DNA of 58,010 nt from Nymphaea colorata (GCF_008831285.2 NW_022205075.1:1-58010); one strand, 5' to 3'; positions 29,525 through 39,310 are shown, counted from the first letter of the stretch. Program-made: numbers and translations. The notes: generated from the letters alone by a model not told the origin.

Positions 29525-29899
29525 GGGATGCCTATATGTCTGCTTTGGATAGAAAATCTAATCGATCTATTATGAAGAATATGAAAAAGAAAAACATATC
29601 CTATTAAAAAGTAGGATTGAATTCCGCTTTAGTAATTGGGTTCCAATCACATTTTCGGATATAAATAAACATCCGGTTGAATTTGGATATGGTTTGAATC
29701 AGATTTGTTATTAAGCAAATATCCTATATCTAATGTTCTTACATTTTGAAAATAGGTCAAATTCAGTTCAAAAATTGTATTCAGATATGAATATGAAAAT
29801 TATATTCAAATCAAATTCAGTTTGCAAAATAGGATTCCAGATTTGGATTTAGATATGGCTAAAGGTAAATCCAAGTTGACTATGATCCATTGACATCCC
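29525..29899. mobile_element. Small inverted-repeat element in TPS-A upstream DNA (MITE-like)
   Basis: The segment starts with AGGGATGCCTA and ends with CATTGACATCCCT, giving imperfect terminal inverted repeats. It has no coding capacity and is rich in phrases such as ATTCAGATATGAATATGAA. Its inner phrase AAATATCCTATATCTAATG appears as reverse complement inside the element at 36860-37263, so the two belong to one dispersed family in opposite orientation. A copy at the matching place in TPS-B (54574-54947) was carried by the segmental duplication. No clear target-site duplication was found. The family assignment is inference. Confidence 0.55.
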
Positions 29900-29944
29900 T
29901 AATTGTGCATTTTTTTTTTGCTCAAAGAAAGTGTGTCAAACGAC

Positions 29945-30990
29945 TATAGCTTATGTAAGCAACATAATGTAAGATGTTACTTCTCATTGAAATTCTCTAA
30001 CCATTATAGACATGCAATGTGCACTCGATTGCGGCTCTCTATAAGATAGCGAACCATGTTCATAATATTGTTGAAACGACAAGTTGCCAGCACTTAAAGG
30101 TGAAGGGGTGCAATTACTCAAATAGGTGTAAAAAATAAACATGACTTTGATAAAAATGGTTTTAAGTAGCAAACACTAGCTAATAAGTGTCGGATTGTAG
30201 TGCATATCAAAAACATGAAGAATGCATTTGTTGAAATGGAAATTTGCACCACTTAAAGGTGAAGGGGTGCAATTACTCAAAAACGTGTAAAAAATAAACA
30301 TGGTCTTTGATAAAAATGGTTTTAAGTGGCGAACATTAGCTAATAAGTGTTGGATTATAATGCATATAAAAAACGTGAAGAAAGAATGCATTCTATCTAT
30401 ATGAAAATAAAATAAAAGTACAAAATGATTATGGCTTAGGGAAGTGACATAGTTTAATTATGTGAAAAAAAAAGCATCAAACATTTTTAGCTTACACAAA
30501 TACCATATTTTTAAGAGATTGAACCTTATTAAAATTCTTTAACCATTATAGACACACAATATGCACTTGGATGCTGCTCTTTTTACGCTAGCAAACCATG
30601 TTCATAATATTGTTGAAACAGCAAGTTGCACCACTTAAAGGTGAATGGGTGCAATTACTCAAATACTTGTAAAAAATAAACATGGTCTTTAATAAAAGTG
30701 GTTTTAAGTGGTGAACATTAGCTAATCAGTGTCAAATTAAAATGCATATCAAAAACTTGAAGAAAGAATGCATTCTATCTATAAAATAAAAGTACCAAAT
30801 AATTATGGCTTGGGCAAGTGTCATAGTTTAATGCTTTCTATTTATATACAAAGGAAAAATCATTAAACATTTATAGCTTACTCAAACACCATATTTTAAG
30901 AGATTGAACCTAACTAAAATTCTCTAACAATTATAGACACGCAATGCACACTCGGATGCAGCTCTATATAAACTAGCAAACGAATCATGA
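29945..30990 (+). promoter_or_regulatory. Tandemly multiplied promoter modules upstream of TPS-A
   Basis: Two modules alternate. Module P (a GCTTAT/CTTACAC...TTCTCTAACCATTATAGACA...GCTCT-TATA-like block) occurs at about 29945-30080, 30485-30615 and 30865-30990. Module R (ACCACTTAAAGGTGAAGGGG through GAAGAATGCATT) occurs at about 30079-30225, 30240-30400 and 30625-30785. Only the last P copy has a good TATATAAA; the first has TCTATAAG and the second is degenerate (CTCTTTTTACG). Module R contains a small inverted repeat, TTGCACC...GGTGCAA. TPS-B has only two R and two P copies. The order suggests the core promoter was duplicated in tandem with its upstream element. Confidence 0.75.
30965..30972 (+). 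promoter_or_regulatory. TATA box of TPS-A
   Basis: TATATAAA lies about 80 bases before the ATG at 31053, leaving room for a short 5' leader. A start site 25-30 bases downstream would fall after the ATG at 30987, which argues that 31053 is the real start. The same box is conserved in TPS-B at 55915-55922. Confidence 0.7.
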
Positions 30991-31052
30991 GAAAAGTCAT
31001 CCGAGAGCCTGTGAAAGTATTCGGCATTCAACAACAAATACAGCCTGTTCTA

Positions 31053-33433
31053 ATGGCTGCTCATCTTGCCTCCCTTTCCACTCCTTTCGTTACTTCCCCC
31101 AAGCTTGCTCCTAATAGCAAGGCTGGGTTCAAGCCATGGAGCACCACCCTTGTGAGATGTGAGCCAAGGGCTGAGGGCTGTGGTAGGTTTGCTGCTCAAA
31201 GGAGGCCTTCCAGATACCAGCCAAGTACATGGAACTATGACTTCATCCAGTCCATTACCAGTGCAACATCAGTAATTTTCCATACCTCTGATCTGACTAT
31301 TATTTTGTTTATTTTGGTATTATGATGTGATCCTAATTCAAAGACATGAAAATGAAAGCAGATCAAAACATAAAGGACCAGAGTTGAAGAATTGAGAAGA
31401 GAAGTCCAACAACTTATAACATCTACAACTGAGCAAGTGGCTCAGTTGGAGCTCATTGATTCACTAGAACATTTAGGTGTAGCCTATCACTTTGAGAGTG
31501 AGATCAGGCGATCGCTAGATGCCATATCGAGGAGCACTAGAGAATTTGAAGACCTCTACTCTTCTTCACTTCGGTTCAGAATTCTGAGGCAACATGGCTA
31601 TAATGTTTCTGCAGGTATACATATATATATACACATGTGTTAATTCCAAAATATTGACTCAATAATTAGTTCTTAATATAGACTGTCTATTACAAATGTG
31701 TTATTTGACACTAACTAGCCTGTGAAGGAGAAACTGTGTTGGAAGAAGCTACAACCTTCTCTTCAGAGCATCTTAGAGCAAGGATAAGCCACATGGACCA
31801 GAGGATGTCTCGACAGGTACAGCGTGCTCTGCAGGTTCTGCTCCACAGAAGGGTTCGCAGGGAGGAGGCCCGAGAGTATATTGACACATTTGAGAGGACG
31901 GACCGTAGAAGCCAAGTGCTGCATGAGTTCGCTAGGCTGGACTTCAACATGGTGCAGACAATCCACCAAAGAGACCTCAGGGAGTTATCTGGGTACAATT
32001 CATTCTTGCACTTTTGCTTAAATAACTTGGTTAATAGTTGATAATAATGCAGCAGCTAATGCCATTCTATGCATATATGTATACCTGTAATGAATATCAT
32101 GTATGTTACATTGTTGCAGGTCTGCATGATTGGGTCCACTAATAATCAACCATGAGTCCTTTGTTTTGGGTGTTTGTTGGTGGTGGAGGGACTTGGGATT
32201 GGGCGAGCACATTAGCTTCGCCAGAGATAGCCTGGTGGAGAGCTACTTCATGGCGGTGGGGAAGATGCATGAGCCACAGTTCTCACAGTACAGGATGCAA
32301 TTCACCAGGGTCTCCTACTTGATGGCCACCGTTGAGGACATCTTCGGCGAGCATCTGTCTGTTCAGGAGCTCGAATGCTTTGTGCAAGTTGTTGAGAGGT
32401 AAAGGATGATTATGGTTGGTAAATTAGAGGTAGCAACTCTGTCTCTAGTTTCTGCTTCACATTGTTAGGAGCCAATGTGGGTGCTGTATATTGTATATAC
32501 GCAGGTGGGATCTTCAAGCGGCAGAGCAGCTGCCACAGTCATTGAGGGTCTTCTATGCGGCTGTCTACAACACAACCAACCAGATCAGCTACACTGTTCT
32601 TAGGAGGCATGGCCGTGATATAACTTCACACATGAGGAAAGCAGTACGACACTTTCTTTATCAAATCTTTCTTCTACTCTTCACATCATCACATTAGTAT
32701 ATTAGCTTCACTTTCTAATTGACTTGCTCTCTTCTACTCTTGCGCAGTGGGTGAGAGTGTGCAGAGATTACTTGGTTTCAGCAAGGTGGCACCGTGCCCG
32801 ACAGACACCAAGGCTAGAGGAATATTTGAGCAACATCCGGGAAGCCATGACCAGCCCTATTCTCCACCCTGCCTACTTCTTCCTCTCCCAAAACATTGAG
32901 GAACAATCCATCCAGCAGCTGCAGTCTGAGTCCAACATCATCAACTTGTCATCGATGATAGTTCGTCTCTCGGCTGACCTCCAGAGATCCAGGGTTAGTT
33001 TAGTGTATTTTGTGCTGGTTAACTAGTAATAGCTTCTGAGTTGACAGTGTTCTTGTTCTGTTTTTCTGTTTTAATTGGCCGATGATCTTCTCTTTATATG
33101 TTGAACACTTGATCGAAGGTTGGATTCAGGAGAGGAAACCAGCCTAGATCGGTCCAGATTTATATGAACGAGGCAGGGGTAGCAGAGGAGCAAGCATGGC
33201 AGCACATAAGGAACTTGCTGAGGGATGCATGGAGGACGCTGAACAGGGAGCTGCTTTCTGCTCAGCAGCAGCAGCAACAGATCGCCTTCTCTCGTTCCTT
33301 CATGAACGTGGCTCTCAACATTGCGAGGGTCTCCCAGTGCATGTATGACTATGAAGATGGCGTCAGTGCCTTGGAGCATGAGTCCATGGACCATATCTAC
33401 TCTCTCATTGCCGAGCCCATCCAGACTGCCTAA
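31053..33433 (+). pseudogene. Terpene synthase copy A (plastid monoterpene-synthase type), disabled
   Basis: Exons seen: E1 31053-31271, E2 31362-31614, E3 remnant about 31714-31992, E4 core about 32178-32398, E5 32505-32643, E6 32748-32993, E7 33119-33433. E1 encodes a Ser/Thr/Arg-rich plastid-type leader and RR(x8)W (R50, R51, W60), typical of cyclising TPS enzymes of the TPS-b kind. E7 keeps the family phrase QIYMNEAGVAEEQAWQHIRN. Lesions: an in-frame TAA at 31371-31373 early in E2; loss of about 127 bp covering the E3 acceptor and first 31 codons; no AG directly before WWRDLGLG in E4. The metal sites are abnormal: EDIFG (32334-32348) replaces DDxxD, and the NSE/DTE region (from 32973) reads ADLQRSRVG, losing the first Asp, the Ser/Thr and the Glu. 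E5 at 139 nt and E6 at 246 nt have normal family sizes. The class call is firm; substrate is unknown. Confidence 0.9.
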
Positions 33434-33524
33434 GCAACTCACCAGTGTCGCTGTTTTCCCAATCCATCAACCATGTTGGTGCCCATTACCCGAATCCTAC
33501 TTATCATGCTATGTATCATTATGT

Positions 33525-33530
33525 AATAAA
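33525..33530 (+). terminator. Polyadenylation signal AATAAA of TPS-A
   Basis: AATAAA occurs about 92 bases after the TAA stop of the last exon, in an AT-rich stretch with a second AATAAA-like motif nearby (TTAATAAATTAAA). Spacing suits a plant 3' UTR. Position-based inference. Confidence 0.5.
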
Positions 33531-33559
33531 ATGGGTACATTAATAAATTAAATTCAGTA

Positions 33560-33596
33560 CTCTCTCTCTTTATCTCTCTCTCTCTCTCTCTCTCTT
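33560..33596. repeat. (CT)n microsatellite
   Basis: A nearly pure CT/TCTC run just downstream of the TPS-A 3' end, interrupted once by TTTAT. Confidence 0.9.
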
Positions 33597-33886
33597 TGTG
33601 TCACATGTATGCACACAGTCATAATTTCCTTTATATCCCTACACCTCATAAATCACTTCTTGTGGTCACCTCTAAAGATTTGGAACCATCCTCCTTTAGT
33701 CAAGCCATTAAGCATCAATGTTGGTGTGACGCCATGGCTGCTTAATTTAAAGCACAAGAAGAGAATGAAACATGAGATTTGGTGCATACTCTAAAAAATG
33801 TAAAACCCATGCAGAATGGTCCAAGGCTTTCTTACCTTGTTCCATGAAGTTAAAGGATCCTTCTCCCTTTTGCCGAGCTCAAGCCT

Positions 33887-34130
33887 TCAGCTGTCGTCCA
33901 GACCTTTGTCACCCTTGTTGTTGGAAAAGGGCTTGCGACCTGCAACCTTGAGGGCTGCCGGTAATAGTTCCAGCTTCCTCTGGAGGTTGACGATATCGCC
34001 TTTGGCATTCAAGATGAGGCCGACCTTTTCTTTCAATAAACTGGTGATGGCTTCCAAAATAACAGAAAGAGTGCTTCTGCAAGTACGCCCATTACTAACG
34101 CCAACCTCCCCTGTTTCTGGGTAGACGGGA
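33887..34130 (-). pseudogene. Detached Rx_N (coiled-coil) fragment of a CNL resistance gene
   Basis: Read on the minus strand, about 80 codons are open up to a TGA at 33887-33889. The stretch SVILEAITSLLKEKVGLILN followed by NLQRKLELLPAALKVAGRKPFSN has the pattern of the N-terminal Rx_N domain of CC-NB-ARC-LRR proteins (the V/I-L-E-x-I...L-K-E-E-V...V/L-x-x-L-x-x-x-L...L-x-D-A region), and the later GLDD resembles the WLDxLK step. The frame stops there and no NB-ARC follows in the next kilobases on the minus strand. It is a broken 5' piece of a resistance gene. The main CNL relic in this window lies about 14 kb away at 48.6-51.1 kb and lacks a visible Rx_N, so the two could once have been one gene or tandem copies. 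Confidence 0.6.
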
Positions 34131-35445
34131 AGAGTAGAGGAAAAGAATCAGAAGTGAAGAAATTAGGCAAATTAAGGAAGAGATCAAACTTACAAAGGTG
34201 AGCAAGTGCGCATGCACCCCCCTAATTAGGTCCACTGCTGCCGTGGTGGAGAGTACAAAAATACAACAAGACTCTCGCTTTCTTTTAACTCAGAAAATTA
34301 AATTTCTCAAGTTGCTGAGTTTATGAGAGAATTAATCTTTAAGGGTCCATTTGTTTGCCTCCAATAAGAAGCTCTACCAATTTTCGACTATGGTGAGCCC
34401 ACAGGCTTCTATGCACACTGGCAAAGTCCCATATATTTTTTCTGCTAAACAAATCTGGGAAAAATGTATCAATCCCAATCTTCTACGCTTCCCTTTTCTC
34501 ACGTTTGCAGATTTCTTTTTCTACGGTTTTCATCTATCCTATTTTATTATGTAAAAAATTTGGATATGTGATCTTGTTTTTTTTTCTTTTCTCAGAATCA
34601 CAAAGCTTAGTAGATATGTGGCTTGGGCAATTTATGGGTTTTGCACCAATGACTGGATAATAAGATACAACTCTAACCTCCTGCCCAAAATTGCTGACCC
34701 CAGATGACAACGGGAGAGAGGAATGGATATGTAAATTACTGGATTTTAAAAATATTTTCTTCCCATACAACCTAACTTATAACAGATCGTCTTAAAATTA
34801 AGTAATTCGGTATATATCCAATTGGATAGTAAATTCAAAATAAAACAAAGCTGATTTTATATATCCAAATCCAAATTTAAATATCTGAGTCCAATGCATA
34901 GTTAAAATCGGAGTTTGAATATACATCACATCCAAAGTTATTACAACTAAATGTTCTCAAAGTTCTAGATCTGGACCCAGTTCAAAGTAAGGGTGTTTTC
35001 ATATACAACAACCATCTTTCATGTTTTTACGATGTAATCTTCTCACCCACCGTTTTGCGTAAGGCGAAGTTTACAAACTCTCTTAGTGCCTTGTGTTGCC
35101 CTTTAGTTTATAAAGGAGCTAAGAGGGCGTTTGGCAATAGAGACACTTTGTGAGTGTCCCATAAATCTACAGCAAAATTATAGAACACTAGAGCTATTGT
35201 TTCATAAACCTTTATGAATTTTCTGGGCAGATTCGTGGAACCTTCACAATCAATGCTACCCCTTAAAGGAATACATTGCTCACGTGCACTTATTCATTAT
35301 TTATTAAAACATGAGAACGACATTTTTCAATAAATAAATTTGTTTACACAACAATTTAAGAGCAACAAGTATTTCCTAATCAATGTTCTAATAGTTTGAA
35401 AATTCTTAGAAGGTGCAATCACCCCAAATTTTCTAAAATTCAATA
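34131..35445. other. Non-coding AT-rich stretch
   Basis: No gene recognised. At 34800-34950 there are phrases such as TATATATCCAAATCCAAATT that resemble the dispersed small-element family seen at 36860. Near 35125 GAGGGCGTTTGGCAATAG resembles plant transposon ends, without a found partner. Confidence 0.45.
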
Positions 35446-35731
35446 TTGATCATTTTTCAAACATTTCATGTTATCAACTGCCTCAGCCCCTGCCCCACTT
35501 CCAACTGTATAGCAAACTTGGCCATGCACCCACCAAATGGGTGTCGCTTGCAAAAATACACCCCCCATCGTCACCGTCTCCACAAGGAGTGGAGAAATCC
35601 TGCATTTCTTTACCACTCACACTGCCCAGTTCTTTCTCTTCACCATGTCCTGCAAGTTTATCTGAAGATCCCGGGAGAACAAGATAAGGAGGTGAGGGAG
35701 AAGACGGCATTTTAGAAGTGCCGCAGCTGCT

Positions 35732-36739
35732 GTGCCCAGCCCTATTCCAGGCGTGACTTTCTCTGGAGCGCGTTTTTTAGTGGAGGCGATTCAGAGGTCG
35801 AGTAAGGTGGTGTTGGATTTGAGGACGTGTCTAGTATTTTTTATCCAATTTTCAGATTTTTTGGACAATCCTGTGAAGAGATATGGAATTTACAAGTGCC
35901 ACAGGTTTCTAAAAGCACGATATATTAATGGGAAAATCAAAGCTCCAGCCACTACTGACCCCAACTATGATGAATGGGAATCACAGAATGACATGGTTAT
36001 GGCATGGCTGCTCAACTCCACAGAACTATCCATAGCAAATCTGTTTACATATCAAGATACCACGCACGGAATATGGGAGGCTCTAAAAGAACTTTACAGT
36101 GAGCAAAATAATCTTGCTCAAGTATACCAGATACAATGTGAGATTGCCAATCTCACCCTCCATGACCAAGATGTGCAGCGGTACACTGGGAGACTCGGGA
36201 GTCTATATGATGAGTTCCTCCAATATCGACCAGCGACCTCTGATCCAGTCATTTACAAACAGCATTTTGAAGAAGATCAAATCTTCAAGGTCCTCGTTGG
36301 ATTGAGTGAGGACTATGAAGCCATAAGGACTCAAATCCTGAATACTATGCCGCGGCCAAAATTCAATGCGGTTTGTCAAATGATTCAGAGAGAGGTGTCA
36401 AGGCAAAGAGTCATGAGCGTCCCTCCTAAAATGGACTCCATAGAAGACAGCCAAGAAGGAATGGCGTGCCTTTCACAATCGGGCACTAATCAAGGCATAC
36501 AAAGGTACCACTCAAACACACAGAAAAATCGCAGCAAACTTAAGTGTACTCACTGCAGGAAATTGGGTCACACACGCGATCGCTGCTGGGAACTTGTGGG
36601 GCGACCAGGGAAGGAAAGGGATCTTCTTCAATCCCAGACAAAGCCGGCAACTGCTCATACCACCCCACATCTGGCTTATTTGCAGCTCTTTTTGGCCATT
36701 GATATGTGTAACAAAGAGTGTATCAGAACCTCTTTGTGA
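35732..36739 (+). CDS. Ty1/copia gag ORF without pol (335 codons)
   Basis: Residues about 65-240 match the copia gag (UBN2 / Retrotran_gag) pattern: YINGKIKAP, then DEWESQNDMVMAWLLNS, then GIWEALKELYSEQNN, QIQCEIANL and a G-L-x-x-x-Y-E stretch in FKVLVGLSEDYEAIRTQIL. A retroviral zinc knuckle follows: CTHCRKLGHTRDRC (C-x2-C-x4-H-x4-C). In a complete element a protease, integrase, reverse transcriptase and RNase H would follow in the same polyprotein; here the frame stops soon after the knuckle and no pol text is seen downstream. No LTR pair or tRNA primer-binding site was spotted. The first ~50 residues do not look like gag, where a W-x-x-W/S segment is expected. It is either a truncated element whose frame survives by chance or an exapted gag gene. 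Confidence 0.75.
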   Translation: MPSPIPGVTFSGARFLVEAIQRSSKVVLDLRTCLVFFIQFSDFLDNPVKRYGIYKCHRFLKARYINGKIKAPATTDPNYDEWESQNDMVMAWLLNSTELSIANLFTYQDTTHGIWEALKELYSEQNNLAQVYQIQCEIANLTLHDQDVQRYTGRLGSLYDEFLQYRPATSDPVIYKQHFEEDQIFKVLVGLSEDYEAIRTQILNTMPRPKFNAVCQMIQREVSRQRVMSVPPKMDSIEDSQEGMACLSQSGTNQGIQRYHSNTQKNRSKLKCTHCRKLGHTRDRCWELVGRPGKERDLLQSQTKPATAHTTPHLAYLQLFLAIDMCNKECIRTSL

Positions 36740-36859
36740 TGCTAAGCTTGCCTGTTGCATTCCTTCCAATTGCAAATCTTATGCTAATTCATTTCGCAGG
36801 GGCTGCATGTTTGTGTTCTGATCTTTGAGTTGAGTTGGACAATTTATGTGGATATAATT

Positions 36860-37263
36860 GGGATGTCAACAGATCACATTCAAATCAGATATACTTTTAA
36901 CTGTGTCCACTTTTTTGGATATTCATATTTGAAACACAAAGAAATTTATATCTGAATCCAAATTCAAAATCTGATTTCACAATTGACTTTTACATTCATA
37001 TCTGAACCTGAATCCGAATTTTGAACCAAATTTAGCCATTTTTTTAGAATTTAAGAGCATTAGATATAGGATATTTCTTTAAAAATAAATCCGATGAATC
37101 CGAATATGATAGGATATTATGTATATCTGAATCCCATCATATGTCATTTCTTAAATGCAAATATGATCTGCCTTATTAACCAGATATTTTCTTTTTTCAT
37201 ATCTGATTTTTTCGATAGAGTTTGGTCAGATATCTGATCCAAGTCGGATATGCTGACATCTCC
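36860..37263. mobile_element. Small inverted-repeat element (MITE-like), same family as 29525-29899
   Basis: The left end GGGATGTCAAC and right end GCTGACATCTC are inverted repeats with two mismatches over 11 bases. The body is AT-rich, non-coding and full of phrases such as ATCTGAATCCAAATTC and ATCCGAATATGATAGG. Its GCATTAGATATAGGATATTT is the reverse complement of a phrase in the TPS upstream element. No clear target-site duplication was seen. Confidence 0.6.
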
Positions 37264-38190
37264 AGATATAGGGTAATTAGCAGCTCAGGTTTCCTATGGA
37301 AGATGGTGGGAGTTAGGCTCTGGACTTGTATTAACAAAAAATTATATTTACAGCAGCCAAAAATGGGGATGCATAGCATGTAGACCATAGTGAAAATTTA
37401 GCTACTGTGTCCTAGTGGCAGAGCTACATTATTGCTAGTGTGGGCAGTTACCCACACCAACCCAAAAAAATTAAACTATTTACATACAAAAACTCCATTT
37501 ATTTTCAGTTTTTCACATATCAGTGTCCCTTAAGATTTGAATCTTACACTTCAAGTGCCCCTCAACCAGAAATTTTTGGCTCTACCACTGGCCGCAACCA
37601 TAAAGACATGTAATGAAATTTTCGGCAATGAAGAGTGGACATGTACCCCTTGGCTCATATGGGGGTTCCCATAGTTTTAACTTGTTAAATTCATAAAAGA
37701 AAATCAGAAAAATGGTCAAAAAGTTTCACGTTTCCCTTGTTTGGGAGAGAAGAATGAGTATTAGAAGTCAATTTTTACAATAAAGTCCCCATAAAGTCCA
37801 AGTTTGCTTTTGGTGCCTTGGGAAAGGTGCCCACATTATGGATCAATTTTCATATCGATGCATTCTTTTGCAGCACAGGGAGTTGATACAATGGGGATTC
37901 AAAACAGAAACTAGCAGTCTACCCATCCCCACCTGCCCAAGGCACCAACCCCGTTGAGGATGCAGTTCCCCTTTGCTGAGCCTACTTACTCTTGCGGAAG
38001 CTAGGATAAATGTCTTGCACTGTGATACTAAGAGTTGCACATGTAATACCTTTTTATTGTTTTGCATATACAATGGACACAAAAAGACTCTTGACAGAAG
38101 CTCAAATGCTTGTTCATGTTATCCCGGGTCTAACTCTACCTATTCAACAGGGCTTTCCATCGATATTTTCTGGTGATATTTCCAGTGTTT
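37264..38190. other. Non-coding stretch
   Basis: No gene or repeat recognised; short reading frames only. The last part (from about 37970) may already belong to the LINE-related fragment that becomes recognisable at 38210. Confidence 0.4.
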
Positions 38191-38194
38191 TCTT

Positions 38195-38430
38195 TACTAT
38201 AACTTTTCATGCTAGAATGTCCAACTCCTTGCGGGCTCTTTTGGTCCGACACCTATACTTGAATTGGAGCTTGTGAACCCTATAAACTAAAGCTCATTTC
38301 TCATGGATATGGAAAGCAGCCTTTTGGGGACGAGAAGAGGCTTGTTACTTAATCTAGCGGTGTTTGGGTAATGGTAAGATGGTGAAAATTTGGTATGAGT
38401 ATTGGGGATAGGGGATTGTAGAATATGGAG
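38195..38430 (+). mobile_element. L1-type LINE fragment 1 (post-RT zf-RVT region)
   Basis: The frame reads HFSWIWKAAFWG, then GNGKMVKIWYEYWG, the plant L1 pattern SWIWKSI..GR...VGNG..I..W.D.W of the zinc-binding region after the reverse transcriptase. Stops and frameshifts interrupt it. The same ~200 bp recur at 42110-42320 with many differences, so the two are separate insertions or old duplicates of one LINE. The rest of the element is not visible around this piece. Confidence 0.6.
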
Positions 38431-38870
38431 GGGAAGAAAGGCAAAGCAAGAACTGATGATAAAGATGACGCTGCTGCCGAAAGTTATAGTTGACTTGTAG
38501 ACTTAGGCACTCCCATCATAAAAATTAAGTTGAGTGAGTGGGTCCATTTAATAAGCTCCACCACCACATCAATGTCTTGCCAATGGTGGATGATAGATCC
38601 AACCGTTGTTTGGAGTAATCATCATTTTTTGAAATTTTATGGTCAGTTTACAACAAAATAGCAAAGATTGCTAGCTGCAAACACCTTGATTTTCCTTAAT
38701 TTTGATCAATTTCTTATCTGATTATATTGTCAACTCGATTTAGGACCCATTTAGATCTAATTTCAGAAGTTTAGACTCCAGCACAGCCCAAATCTAGACA
38801 TATTTTGTAATTCAAATCCACATTCAGACAGGGATTCAGTCCAAAAAATCATACAGAGACTGAAAACAAG
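38431..38870. other. Non-coding stretch
   Basis: No gene or repeat family recognised here. Confidence 0.4.
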
Positions 38871-38874
38871 ACCC

Positions 38875-39160
38875 TAGACCCATATCTGGATCCAAATCCT
38901 AGCTGTAAATCAAAATCAGATCCCTAGACCCATCTTTGGATCCAAATGCCACCTCTAGATTGCAAAAGAGCCCTCCATCCATATCTAGATCCACCTAGTC
39001 TAGATTGAAGAGCCTTGGATTCATATTTGATCCAATCCAAGATCTAAAGAGAAAATGGATCCATAGATCCATATCTAGACCCAAATTAAGATCCAGATGC
39101 AAAATTGAGTCATAGATATGAATCCAAATCTCAGCTTTAGATCGAAAATTGTGCCAAATT
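38875..39160. repeat. Degenerate minisatellite, ~49-bp steps
   Basis: The phrase CCATATCTAGATCCAAAT and close variants recur at about 38881, 38931, 38979, 39069 and 39116, so steps are about 49 bp, with one double step. The text between them is also related (AGATCG/TAGATTG...AAAATTG). Copies differ by 20-30 percent by eye, so this is an old array. Confidence 0.6.
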
Positions 39161-39257
39161 CAGATCGAAAACTAAGCATTACATCCAAAAATATACCTAT
39201 ATCCAAAAACCCAATCCAAGATCCAAAAATAGAGTAAAAATCCAGTTCACAATCCAG

Positions 39258-39261
<4 letters not shown>

Positions 39262-39308
<47 letters not shown>
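39262..39308. repeat. (AT)n microsatellite
   Basis: A pure AT run of about 46 bases. It creates a meaningless Ile-Tyr run in a minus-strand reading frame. Confidence 0.95.

Positions 39309-39310
<2 letters not shown>

Larger units (their letters stand above)
27952..33085 (+). repeat. Segmental duplication copy A (partner 52554-58010)
   Basis: This stretch matches 52554-58010 in the same orientation across upstream DNA, promoter, exons and introns of a terpene synthase gene. Homology begins at a shared phrase near 27960 (AAATCAAATACCAATAATTT), and the left flanks differ completely. The match continues to the right window edge of the partner. Differences include tandem-copy changes upstream, an insertion or deletion of about 310 bp (near 29900 versus 54951-55270), and gene-specific deletions. 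The duplication covers a whole gene with about 3 kb of 5' DNA, which points to unequal exchange or segmental copying and not to retroposition, since introns are kept. Confidence 0.93.

Noticed and set aside
30987-31052. Upstream ATG at 30987 as the TPS-A start
   Set aside because: It lies only about 15 bases after the TATA box, so it would be outside the transcript, and its 22 extra codons are not like a plastid leader. The ATG at 31053 gives MAAHLASLSTPF, a typical start.
31711-31998. 95-codon minus-strand frame over TPS-A exon 3
   Set aside because: Antisense shadow of a real exon.
33071-33442. 123-codon minus-strand frame over the last TPS-A exon
   Set aside because: It is the antisense shadow of exon 7, whose plus-strand product matches the TPS C-terminus.
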